Positions 6,908 to 14,251 of a stretch of DNA of 20,807 nt are shown here, piece by piece; the stretch's first letter is position 1, and the number at the start of each line of letters is the position of its first letter. The stretch comes from an uncultured Treponema sp. (GTDB lineage Bacteria; Spirochaetota; Spirochaetia; Treponematales; Treponemataceae), in contig CALHVG010000012.1 of NCBI GenBank assembly GCA_938039145.1, positions 1 through 20,807 of the forward strand, written 5' to 3'. Below the pieces are notes generated by a model. That model was not told the origin of the DNA. It ran no database searches and was given only the letters and a program-made list of their open reading frames with translations. The position numbers were made by a program, and so were the translations under genes.

Positions 6908-7852
6908 ATGGGAAAATACAATTCTATAGTCGTCTTGGGGCCTACAGCCGTCGGAAAAACCGCTATCGGCGTGGGGCTTTCGCGTAAGTTCGGCGGAGAA
7001 ATAATTTCCGCCGATTCAAGGCAAACTTATCGGGGGCTTGACATAGGTTCTGGTAAGGACATGGCTGAATATTCTTCGCAGGGTGGCATTGTTCCCTGCC
7101 ACATGATAGATATCGCGGATTTGAGCGAGGAATACAACGTCTTTCACTATCAGCAGGATTTTTACAAAGTCTTTGACGATGTTGTGGGGCGCAAAAAACT
7201 TCCTGTGATTGTGGGCGGAACAGGGCTTTATCTTGATGCCGTGATAAGGAATTATGACCTTGTAGACGTTCCGGAGGATGCGGAACTGCGAAAATCTTTT
7301 GAGAAAAAAAGTCTAAGCGAACTTGTGGCCCTCTATCTTGAGTTGAAGCCCGACCTTCACACAAAAAACGACCTTTTGGAACGGGAGAGGGTAGTCCGGG
7401 GCATAGAGATTTTCTACGGAACGCACGGAAAAAAGGCTTTAGAATTGAAAAAATCCATGTATCCGCGTCCTGATATTCGTCCGCTGATTATTGGAACTAC
7501 GTTCAGCCGTGACAAAATATGGGAGAATATATACAAGCGTCTTCAAGAAAGATTGGACGAAGGGATGTTGGATGAGGTTCAGCGTTTGCACGATGACGGC
7601 GCAAGTTGGTCTCGTCTTGAAAAACTTGGTCTTGAATATCGCTATTGTTCTTTTTTTCTTCAAGGAAAATACGAAACGCTGGAAGCAATGAAAGAAGAAC
7701 TTTTTATCGCAATAAGAAAGTTTGCTAAACGCCAAGAAACTTGGTTCCGATTCATGGAAAAAAACGGTGTCAAGATAAACTGGCTTCCCGCCGTGCAGGA
7801 CAGGCAGCAGAGGCTTTCTGCCGCCATCGCACTTGCGGAAAAATATTTTTAA
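6908..7852 (+). CDS. miaA: tRNA dimethylallyltransferase
   Basis: MiaA transfers a dimethylallyl group from DMAPP to the N6 of A37 in tRNAs reading codons that begin with U, giving i6A and improving reading-frame fidelity. The 314-residue protein has the P-loop GPTAVGKT (11-18), the substrate motif SADSRQTYRGLDIGSGKD and the central IVGGTGLYLDAVIRNYDLVDVP, all diagnostic of the family. FAKRQETWFR near the C-terminus corresponds to the usual RRQ-TWFR tRNA-binding motif. Length is normal. The frame also opens at ATG 6878, but neither start has a Shine-Dalgarno; ATG 6908 gives the N-terminus expected for MiaA, with the P-loop about 10 residues in. The stop codon overlaps that of the convergent small gene by 4 nt. 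Confidence 0.93.
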   Translation: MGKYNSIVVLGPTAVGKTAIGVGLSRKFGGEIISADSRQTYRGLDIGSGKDMAEYSSQGGIVPCHMIDIADLSEEYNVFHYQQDFYKVFDDVVGRKKLPVIVGGTGLYLDAVIRNYDLVDVPEDAELRKSFEKKSLSELVALYLELKPDLHTKNDLLERERVVRGIEIFYGTHGKKALELKKSMYPRPDIRPLIIGTTFSRDKIWENIYKRLQERLDEGMLDEVQRLHDDGASWSRLEKLGLEYRYCSFFLQGKYETLEAMKEELFIAIRKFAKRQETWFRFMEKNGVKINWLPAVQDRQQRLSAAIALAEKYF

Positions 7853-8067
7853 GCGTTTACCGCAATTTTTACAGGCTTTTCGATTTCTGTAAGATATCCT
7901 GTCCTTATGCAGCTTTCAAAAAGTTCTTTGCTTAAAAAATCTGTGGTCACATCTTCGTAACCGTCCATGTCACGTACAATCTTTATGACGTAGCCGTCAT
8001 CGGTTTCCTTGAGTATTGTCATGTAGTCGTTTTTGTTACCTAAACTTCTAAGTGAATAGCTTTTCAT
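7849..8067 (-). CDS. Small hypothetical protein, 72 aa
   Basis: A 72-residue soluble protein with no family I recognise. It reads as a compact alpha/beta fold (YMTILKETDDGYVIKIVRDMDGYEDVTTDFLSKELFESCIRTGYL) with no signal peptide, membrane segment or metal motif. It is supported as a real gene by a strong minus-strand ribosome site, AGGGGG about 5 nt before the ATG. It also fits exactly between miaA, with stop codons overlapping through the palindrome TTAA, and the divergent TatD-family gene 68 bp away. The function is unknown. Confidence 0.65.
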   Translation of the reverse strand: MKSYSLRSLGNKNDYMTILKETDDGYVIKIVRDMDGYEDVTTDFLSKELFESCIRTGYLTEIEKPVKIAVNA

Positions 8068-8098
8068 GGTTTCCCCCTGGTTATTTGTTACAATAAAA

Positions 8099-8127
8099 TT
8101 GAACTACATTTTTATATTCGGTAAAAT
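8099..8127 (+). promoter_or_regulatory. Candidate promoter of the TatD-family gene
   Basis: TTGAAC (8099-8104), a 17-bp spacer and TAAAAT (8122-8127). The predicted start is within 1-2 nt of the ATG at 8136, and there is no Shine-Dalgarno, which would fit a leaderless mRNA. Confidence 0.45.
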
Positions 8128-8135
8128 CAAAAAGA

Positions 8136-8981
8136 ATGTTAGAAGATTTTTCTGAAAATAATGTTTTATTTTTTTACAAGGAAAAATTTCCGTTCGGTTT
8201 TCCGATATGCGACAGTCATCTTCATTTGGTTCAGTGCTTGCAGTTTGAGGACATCACGGATTTTTCAAGCGGGGATTTTTCGTCGTCGGGATTCACTCAG
8301 GATAATTATTTTTGCGCAACCTGCGTTCATTCAAAGGAAGAATGGCAGGAACTTGAAAAACTTAATCTTCCGTACGGAAGTGCGGCAAGGGCGTTCGGTA
8401 TTCATCCGCAAAATCCTGAAATCGAACTTTTGGATTTTATGGAAAAACTTGTCTCATCAAAAAAAATAGATGCCGTGGGCGAAATCGGGTTTGACTTATT
8501 TGAGAAAAAATATGCTGAAAATCTTGAACTTCAGGAAAAAGCGTTTGCCCTATCGCTTGAAATTGCGATTGGTTACGATATGCCTGTGGTGATTCATGAA
8601 AGGAAGGCTTTGCATCTTGTTTACAAATATGCCGAGCGTCTGAAAAAACTTCCGTCCGTGCTTTTCCACAGTTTTCCGCTCGGTCTGTACGAAGCAAAAA
8701 GCCTTCTTTCCAAGGGAATCAATGCGTACTTTTCTTTTGGAAAGCAGATTCTGAACGGGAACAAAAAGGCAATCGAATGTGTAAAATTTCTTCCGATTTC
8801 GAACCTTCTTCTTGAAACCGACGCTCCTTTCCAGAGTCTGCGAGGCGAAAATTTCACGGGTTTCAAGGAAATTCTTCGTGTCTACGAGGCAAGCCTTGCG
8901 TTGCGCAATGAAAAAGATTTCGAATCCTTTTTTCGGACGCTTAAAAATAATTTTATGGATATGTACAAAATGCGGAAATGA
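8136..8981 (+). CDS. TatD-family metal-dependent hydrolase (putative DNase)
   Basis: A 281-residue amidohydrolase-fold protein of the TatD family, whose studied members are metal-dependent 3'-5' exonucleases or DNases. The ligand series is complete: CDSHLH (25-30, His28 and His30), VGEIGFD (114-120, Glu116), VVIHE (151-155, His154), LFHSF (176-180, His178) and LETDAPF (226-232, Asp229). AFGIHPQNP (87-95) is the usual family loop. Length is slightly above the typical 255-265 because of an extended N-terminus before the HxH motif. There is no signal peptide. It is 39 bp upstream of the signal peptidase gene, so the two may be co-transcribed, although lepB has its own -10-like element. The family is secure; the exact substrate is not readable. 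Confidence 0.88.
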   Translation: MLEDFSENNVLFFYKEKFPFGFPICDSHLHLVQCLQFEDITDFSSGDFSSSGFTQDNYFCATCVHSKEEWQELEKLNLPYGSAARAFGIHPQNPEIELLDFMEKLVSSKKIDAVGEIGFDLFEKKYAENLELQEKAFALSLEIAIGYDMPVVIHERKALHLVYKYAERLKKLPSVLFHSFPLGLYEAKSLLSKGINAYFSFGKQILNGNKKAIECVKFLPISNLLLETDAPFQSLRGENFTGFKEILRVYEASLALRNEKDFESFFRTLKNNFMDMYKMRK

Positions 8982-9007
8982 AAGTTTATTAAAAAGAAAA
9001 GATTCGC

Positions 9008-9013
9008 TATATT
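9008..9013 (+). promoter_or_regulatory. -10-like element just upstream of lepB
   Basis: TATATT at 9008-9013 lies 8 nt before the lepB ATG, with a weak -35 TTTATT (8985-8990) at 17-bp spacing. No Shine-Dalgarno precedes the ATG, so a leaderless start is possible. Confidence 0.3.
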
Positions 9014-9020
9014 TAATCGT

Positions 9021-10760
9021 ATGAGTAGAATTCGACTTCCAATGTTCATAGTTTTGGGCGCAAGCGTCCTGTTTTCACTGTTACAGTTCAGTTTCCATGC
9101 CGACATAAGTCTTCTTGCTTTTCCTTTGAGCCTTGCGATGACTTTTTTTTCGGTGTGGTTTCTTTTTATAAAACTCTACGGCAAAAAGGAATTCAAGGCT
9201 GTCCTTCCGACGCAGAAAATGCTTCAATATTTACCGTATGTGTTTCTTGCATCCTTTGTTCTGCGTAGGGCTGGGAAAAACGGAACTTCTTATTGGTACG
9301 ATGTGGTGACGGTCGTTTTGTGGGCAGTGGTGCTTGCATGCAGGTATCTTATTCTCCATTTTCTGAACGAAAAGAGGGCGTATCTTCTTGAGCCAAGCTG
9401 GAAAAACGAAAAAAAAGGTAAATCTCTTTTGGTAAAGCCCGCCGGATTTAAACGTGTACTCTTTGAGCTTGCCGACTGGATTGATGCGGTGGTTCAGGCG
9501 GTTTTCATGGTGCTTATATTCCAGATATTCGTGCTTCAGCTTTATGTGATTCCGTCCGAATCGATGGTACCTTCATTTCTTATCGGAGACAGGGTTATAG
9601 TGTTCAAGACCCCAAGCGGACCTAAAATGCCGTTGAGTGATGTCGGGTTTCCGTGCCTGAAATCCTATAGACGGGGCGATGTTGTGGTTTTCAGAAATCC
9701 GCATTACAGCATGGACAGAAAGTCCGAGATTCGTACGGTTGTAAGCCAAATTGTGTATATGCTTACATTCAGCACCGTGAATCTGAACGTTGACGAAAAC
9801 GGAGAGCCTAAGGCAGATCCGCTTGTAAAGCGAGTTACGGGGCTTCCCGGAGAACAGCTTGTAATGCAGGACGGAACGCTATATTCTCGCACGAAAAAAA
9901 GCGACAACTTTGAGCCTGTCGAATTGGACAAAAAATATGCCGCCTGGAATCTGAACGTTGTCCATCCTTCCATAAGAAAGGGAATTGAAACTATTCCTCT
10001 TTCAAAGGAGCAGTATGCGGCAATGCTTGACCTTGAAAAAGTGCGCCGAGAACTTGACATTGATTCCGTTGCGTTTGAATGCTCGTCCATTTCAAAGAGA
10101 TTTTCCGAAATTGCCGCTCGCCAAAAAAAAGAAGGCGATTTTTCAGAACCTTCGCTTTTGATTTACGATGTTTTTTCGAACAGTTTTGAAAGGACGATGA
10201 TGTTGCTTAAAACAAAGGGCGGCTCGGAATGGTTTTCGATGTTTATGACCGACTGGATTTCAGGAAAATCCGCCGCAGAGTCTGATTTTTCGAACGACAT
10301 GTACAAAGAGGCGAATTTCCGCCTGAATCTTATGGCAAAACTTTCCGCCGGAAGAATCTATCTTAGGACGGCGGAACTTTTATTAAAATCCGGAAGTTCC
10401 TCAGGGCTTTCGGAAGACGCACTTCTTCTAAAATATTTTGAGGATGCGGAAAAGATACATTTTTATTCGCTGATTTCGGATCAGCGGAATATGCCCGTGT
10501 TCCCTGAAAATGCGGAGGACGGAACCCCACGATATATAAAGGACGGCTCGTATTTTATGATGGGAGACAACCGTTTCAATTCCCTTGATATGAGACATTC
10601 CTACGAAAAACGCCTCGTTCCGCTTTCGGATTATGACAGGTATTCCGTTCAGTACCGCTCAAACATGGCTCCGCAGGCTGTATCAAAAAGATATATTCTG
10701 GGGCTTGCCCTTTACAGATTTTGGCCTTTGACAAGACGAGGAGTTGTTCGCACTCGGTAA
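9021..10760 (+). CDS. lepB: Signal peptidase I with a large insertion
   Basis: Signal peptidase I removes signal peptides from proteins exported by Sec, acting on the outer face of the inner membrane. The N-terminal 115 residues contain several hydrophobic segments (about 7-24, 29-51, 68-82, 93-114), and another membrane segment (155-176) precedes the catalytic domain. The catalytic serine is Ser181 in PSESMVPS. The general-base lysine is Lys270 in LVKRVTGLPGE. The conserved GDNRFNSLDMR (515-525) closes the active-site core, with Met where Ser is usual. Between about 305 and 505 lies an insertion of roughly 200 mostly helical residues not found in ordinary enzymes, explaining the 579-residue length against about 200-330 for most. 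The ATG at 9021 lacks a Shine-Dalgarno. A composite repeat starts directly at the stop codon. Confidence 0.92.
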   Translation: MSRIRLPMFIVLGASVLFSLLQFSFHADISLLAFPLSLAMTFFSVWFLFIKLYGKKEFKAVLPTQKMLQYLPYVFLASFVLRRAGKNGTSYWYDVVTVVLWAVVLACRYLILHFLNEKRAYLLEPSWKNEKKGKSLLVKPAGFKRVLFELADWIDAVVQAVFMVLIFQIFVLQLYVIPSESMVPSFLIGDRVIVFKTPSGPKMPLSDVGFPCLKSYRRGDVVVFRNPHYSMDRKSEIRTVVSQIVYMLTFSTVNLNVDENGEPKADPLVKRVTGLPGEQLVMQDGTLYSRTKKSDNFEPVELDKKYAAWNLNVVHPSIRKGIETIPLSKEQYAAMLDLEKVRRELDIDSVAFECSSISKRFSEIAARQKKEGDFSEPSLLIYDVFSNSFERTMMLLKTKGGSEWFSMFMTDWISGKSAAESDFSNDMYKEANFRLNLMAKLSAGRIYLRTAELLLKSGSSSGLSEDALLLKYFEDAEKIHFYSLISDQRNMPVFPENAEDGTPRYIKDGSYFMMGDNRFNSLDMRHSYEKRLVPLSDYDRYSVQYRSNMAPQAVSKRYILGLALYRFWPLTRRGVVRTR

Positions 10761-10850
10761 GGGGACGGACATATTAAAGGTGTCGTTCATCGGATTGTCG
10801 GTCGTATGTCCGTCTCAAGAATCGGACAAGTCCGATTCTTGCTGGATGAG
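10761..10850 (+). repeat. Composite hairpin repeat, copy B
   Basis: It begins immediately after the lepB stop, the joined sequence reading TAAGGGGACGGACAT. Arms GACGGACATA (10764-10773) and TATGTCCGTC (10805-10814) are perfect complements. The second hairpin CAAGAATCGGAC/GTCCGATTCTTG (10816-10827/10830-10841) is also perfect, and its inner bases differ from copy A while pairing is kept. The tail CTTGCTGGATGAG (10838-10850) recurs in the deleted copy. Confidence 0.8.
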
Positions 10851-10934
10851 GCTTGTACAAGTTTTACTGATAAGTAAAACTTGGGGCGGCGGCAGAAGAA
10901 TAGAAGCTTGTAAAACTCGTTCTTACCGCCGCCC
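10851..10934. repeat. Two strong hairpins downstream of copy B
   Basis: CAAGTTTTACT/AGTAAAACTTG (10858-10868/10873-10883) is a perfect 11-bp stem with GATA loop. It abuts GGGCGGCGG/CCGCCGCCC (10884-10892/10926-10934), a GC-rich 9-bp stem that may extend inward. No coding sequence is evident. Confidence 0.6.
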
Positions 10935-11047
10935 GACTTGAACGGGTGCATAAGCCCGACTTGAACGGGTGCATAAGCCCGACTTGAACGGGTGTACTAG
11001 CCCCGCTCGTACGGGTGTGATAGTCCCACTCGAGCGGGTGGGGGGAG
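10932..11047. repeat. Five-unit 23-bp tandem repeat with T-arm-like hairpins
   Basis: Units at 10932-10954, 10955-10977 and 10978-11000 are nearly identical (first two exact). Units at 11001-11023 and 11024-11047 are progressively diverged. Each of the first three contains CCCGACTTGAACGGG. On the minus strand this is CCCG-TTCAAGT-CGGG, a 4-bp stem and 7-nt loop with the same order and closing G-C pair as a tRNA T-arm. No spacer sequences exist, so it is not CRISPR. Confidence 0.75.
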
Positions 11048-11131
11048 TGCCAGTCGGGCGAGTAGAGATGTGTCACTCGTTCGAAGGGAGACGTTCCCTC
11101 CGAACAGTGGACGATGCCTTCACTGAGCATG
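11048..11131. other. Hairpin between tandem array and copy C
   Basis: GTTCGAAGGGA (11079-11089) pairs with TCCCTCCGAAC (11095-11105) with one mismatch, extended by CACT/AGTG (11074-11077/11106-11109). Nothing coding is seen. Confidence 0.5.
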
Positions 11132-11216
11132 GAGGACGGACATATTAAGGCATCGTTCATCCTAATTGTCTCTCGTATGTCCGTCTCAAGAATTGTGCAA
11201 AGCCCAATTCTTGCAA
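11132..11216 (+). repeat. Composite hairpin repeat, copy C
   Basis: Arms GACGGACATA (11135-11144) and TATGTCCGTC (11176-11185) are perfect. The second hairpin CAAGAATTGTGC/GCCCAATTCTTG (11187-11198/11202-11213) has one T-C mismatch and is identical to copy D. This copy does not abut a gene. Confidence 0.75.
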
Positions 11217-11223
11217 GAAGGTG

Positions 11224-11275
11224 TACGGTAATATTAAGGCTTCGTTCATCCGATTCTTGCTGGATGAGTTATACC
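11224..11275 (+). repeat. Internally deleted repeat copy C-prime
   Basis: The repeat head (ACGG..ATATTAAGGC, TTCGTTCATC) runs directly into CCGATTCTTGCTGGATGAG (11250-11268), which matches the tail of copy B. The whole inner segment with both right-hand arms is missing. GTTATACC (11269-11276) follows, as in copy D. Confidence 0.65.
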
Positions 11276-11333
11276 ACAGTCTCTTGTAAGGGGAGTCGGG
11301 GTGTCCTCTCTGACTTCTCCCTAACTTATATTC

Positions 11334-11362
11334 TTTACTACCGATGGAAATATCTATATATT
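11334..11362 (+). promoter_or_regulatory. Candidate secA operon promoter
   Basis: TTTACT (11334-11339), a 17-bp spacer and TATATT (11357-11362). A start near 11369 would give a leader of about 63 nt that begins with the hairpin region before secA. Confidence 0.4.
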
Positions 11363-11369
11363 TATGTGG

Positions 11370-11396
11370 TGCGGTTCCGCATTCCTAACTGCGGAA
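11370..11396 (+). promoter_or_regulatory. Alternative hairpins in the secA leader
   Basis: TGCG-GTTC-CGCA (11370-11381) and TTCCGCA/TGCGGAA (11375-11381/11390-11396) share the CCGCA segment, so only one can form at a time. They lie 25 nt upstream of the secA ribosome site AAGGA (11421-11425). A regulatory role is inferred. Confidence 0.35.
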
Positions 11397-11431
11397 TCTG
11401 CGTAAAAGTAAAAGCATTCTAAGGACAAGTT

Positions 11432-14251
11432 ATGATTGTTGATAAGATTTTAACCGCCATTTTCGGTTCCCAGAACGACAGGGATGTAAAAAAGCTTAAA
11501 CCTCTTCTTGATAAGGTAAACGGAAAGGAAGATTGGGCAAAATCTCTTCCTGCCGAGGATTTTCCGAAGGAAACTGCAAAACTCAAGGAACGTCTTTCTA
11601 AGGGCGAAACCTTGGACGACATATTGCCCGAGGCGTTCGCGCTTGCAAGGGAAGCGGCAGCCAGAGTACTTGGAGAGCGCGCCTATGACGTTCAGATAAT
11701 GGGTTCGCTTGTTCTTCATTCAGGACGAATTACGGAGATGAAAACGGGTGAAGGAAAGACGCTTATGTGTGTTCCTGCCGTATATCTGAACTCTCTAAGC
11801 GGAAAGGGCGTTCATGTTGTAACCGTGAACGATTACCTTGCAGAACGCGATGCCGACTGGATGCGCCCGGTATATTCTTATCTTGGGCAGACTGTGGGCT
11901 CTATTCTTTCAAACATGGACAATGATGCGCGAAGAAGAGCCTATCTTTGCGACATAACTTACGGAACGAACAATGAGCTTGGATTTGACTATCTTAGGGA
12001 CAATATGCAGGTGGACTTGGAGCGTAAGGTTCAGCGGGGATTCAGTTTTTGCGTTGTTGACGAAATCGACTCCATATTGATAGACGAAGCTCGTACTCCG
12101 CTTATAATTTCCGGTCAGGGTGAGGACGACACGTACAAGTATCACGAGGTTGATAAATACGTGGGGGAGCTTTCCGAGGTGGAAAAAGACCCCAAAACGG
12201 GCGACTATCCGGATGAGGTGGAACTTGACCCTGAGGCAAGAAAGAACATAAAGGGAGACTATAAACTTGATGAAAAGTCAAAGCGGGTCTCGTTTACGGA
12301 TGCGGGTATAAATCATATCGATGAGATTTTACATAAGCACAATCTTATTGCAGCGGGAACTAAGGTTGTGGACGAGGAAAACTTTGAGTTCGTTCATTAT
12401 TTTACGCAGGCTGTAAGGGCTCACACTCTTTATCATCAGGATGTTGATTATCTTGTTCGAGACGGGCTTGTTCAGATTGTAGATGAGTTTACCGGCCGTG
12501 TGCTTGAAGGAAGGCGTTACGGCGACGGACTTCATCAGGCTATAGAGGCAAAGGAACATCTTCGAATAGCTCAGCGGAACAGAACTCTTGCGACAATCAC
12601 GTTTCAGAATTTCTTCAGAATGTACGAAAAACTTTCGGGCATGACGGGAACAGCCGCTACGGAAGCTGTTGAGTTTAATAAAATCTACAAACTGGACGTT
12701 GTGGCAATTCCTACGAACAAGCCTATCGCAAGAAAAGACGAGAACGATGAAGTCTATCTGAATGAGCAGGACAAGTGGGAGGCAATAAGCAAGGAGATTC
12801 AGGAAGCGCACGCAAAAGGGCAGCCTGTCCTTGTGGGAACTGTTTCGGTGGAAAAATCGGAACTTCTTTCTTCAATCCTTACACGAAAAGGAATACGCCA
12901 TGAAGTGCTGAACGCAAAAAATCATGCCCGAGAGGCTATGATAATCGCAGAGGCAGGAAGCCGGGGTGCTGTCACGATTGCGACTAATATGGCTGGTCGA
13001 GGAACTGATATAAAACTCGGCGGAAATCCTGAATTCAGGGCAAGAAAAAGGGCTGGAACTAATGCGACTGCCGAACAGTATGCCGAAGCGTACAGAATCG
13101 AAAAGGAAAAGTGGCTGAAGGACAACGAGGATGTCAAGAACGCAGGCGGACTTTATGTGATAGGTTCTGAACGTCATGAATCCCGCCGAATCGACAACCA
13201 GCTTAGAGGTCGTTCCGGCCGTCAAGGAGACCCCGGAAGATCCAAGTTCTTTATTTCAATGGACGACGACCTTATGCGTCTTTTTGGTGGCGAGAGGATG
13301 AAAAACCTGATGACAAGGATAGGAATGCAGCCGGGCGAACCTATAGATCATCCTTGGCTGAACAGGGGCATCGAGAAAGCGCAGGCAAAAGTCGAAGACA
13401 GGAACTTTGAGATAAGAAAACACCTCCTTGACTATGACGACGTTCTGAACGAGCAAAGAGGCGTAATCTACGAGCAGAGGGATAAAATCCTTGCCGACGA
13501 GGAACTTTCGGAAAGGGTTATGGGAAACGCAAAGGATGCCGTGGATGTTATGTTCTATGATTTTGCGAGGGCATCAAAAAGGCAGCAGGACGAGGCTAGG
13601 TCCGCCCTGAACGAAGAGATAAAAAACAATTTTGGGCTTTCACTTCCTGTGGAACGACTTTCCGAGGAATCTTTGCTTGCGGCTTTGCAGAACGACATCA
13701 CGGAAAAAGAGACGCTGGTCGGAAAAGAGAACCTTAATATGTTCATCAGATACCAGTACGTTCAGGTAATCGATAAAAAATGGCTTGACCAGCTTGAGGC
13801 TCTTGAAGGGCTTAGGGAGGCGGTAAGCCTTCGTTCCTACGGCTCAAAAAATCCTTTGACCGAATACAAGCTGGACGGTTTTAGAATGTTCGACGAAATG
13901 CTGGAATCCATCCGCACTTCGGTTATGGCGCGCGTTTTCAAGGTGCGTATTCAGCTAAGCCCGGAGGCTCTTGAAGCGAGGCGGCTTGCGGCTGTGCGTG
14001 CGCAGAAAAATATGAGCGCCCAACATTCCGAAGCGCAAGAGGCGTTCGGAGAAACGCAGGCGCATCGCATGGCTAATTCTGCGATGAACGCTGACATGGC
14101 TCGCAGGAATGCGTCAAAAGGTGCTATGCAAAGACGAACCCAAGGAGAAAACATAACCGTAAGAAGGTCTTCTCCAAAGGTCGGACGAAACGACCCTTGT
14201 CCGTGCGGAAGCGGAAAAAAATACAAGAACTGTTGCGGACGAAATGGCTGA
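11432..14251 (+). CDS. secA: Preprotein translocase ATPase SecA
   Basis: SecA is the ATPase motor that drives unfolded preproteins through SecYEG. The 939-residue protein has the Walker A MKTGEGKT (103-110), the DEAD-type box VVDEIDS (208-214), ARTPLIISG, the second-domain TNMAGRGTDIKLGG and the LRGRSGRQGDPG motif, all textbook SecA. The C-terminus ends in the zinc motif C923-P-C925-x8-C934-C935, which contacts SecB or ribosomes and membrane lipids in other bacteria. Length is at the upper end of normal. ATG 11432 follows AAGGA (11421-11425) with 6-nt spacing. It heads a co-directional cluster; the next gene starts inside or just after its end, so translation is probably coupled. Confidence 0.98.
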   Translation: MIVDKILTAIFGSQNDRDVKKLKPLLDKVNGKEDWAKSLPAEDFPKETAKLKERLSKGETLDDILPEAFALAREAAARVLGERAYDVQIMGSLVLHSGRITEMKTGEGKTLMCVPAVYLNSLSGKGVHVVTVNDYLAERDADWMRPVYSYLGQTVGSILSNMDNDARRRAYLCDITYGTNNELGFDYLRDNMQVDLERKVQRGFSFCVVDEIDSILIDEARTPLIISGQGEDDTYKYHEVDKYVGELSEVEKDPKTGDYPDEVELDPEARKNIKGDYKLDEKSKRVSFTDAGINHIDEILHKHNLIAAGTKVVDEENFEFVHYFTQAVRAHTLYHQDVDYLVRDGLVQIVDEFTGRVLEGRRYGDGLHQAIEAKEHLRIAQRNRTLATITFQNFFRMYEKLSGMTGTAATEAVEFNKIYKLDVVAIPTNKPIARKDENDEVYLNEQDKWEAISKEIQEAHAKGQPVLVGTVSVEKSELLSSILTRKGIRHEVLNAKNHAREAMIIAEAGSRGAVTIATNMAGRGTDIKLGGNPEFRARKRAGTNATAEQYAEAYRIEKEKWLKDNEDVKNAGGLYVIGSERHESRRIDNQLRGRSGRQGDPGRSKFFISMDDDLMRLFGGERMKNLMTRIGMQPGEPIDHPWLNRGIEKAQAKVEDRNFEIRKHLLDYDDVLNEQRGVIYEQRDKILADEELSERVMGNAKDAVDVMFYDFARASKRQQDEARSALNEEIKNNFGLSLPVERLSEESLLAALQNDITEKETLVGKENLNMFIRYQYVQVIDKKWLDQLEALEGLREAVSLRSYGSKNPLTEYKLDGFRMFDEMLESIRTSVMARVFKVRIQLSPEALEARRLAAVRAQKNMSAQHSEAQEAFGETQAHRMANSAMNADMARRNASKGAMQRRTQGENITVRRSSPKVGRNDPCPCGSGKKYKNCCGRNG

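Noticed and set aside
10932..11023. Possible CRISPR array
   Set aside because: The 23-bp units are directly contiguous with no spacers, and no cas gene is present.
10864..11160. A 98-codon open frame on the minus strand through the tandem repeat region
   Set aside because: It is created by the 23-bp repeats and hairpins, has repetitive HPFKSGL-type translation, no ribosome site and no family resemblance.
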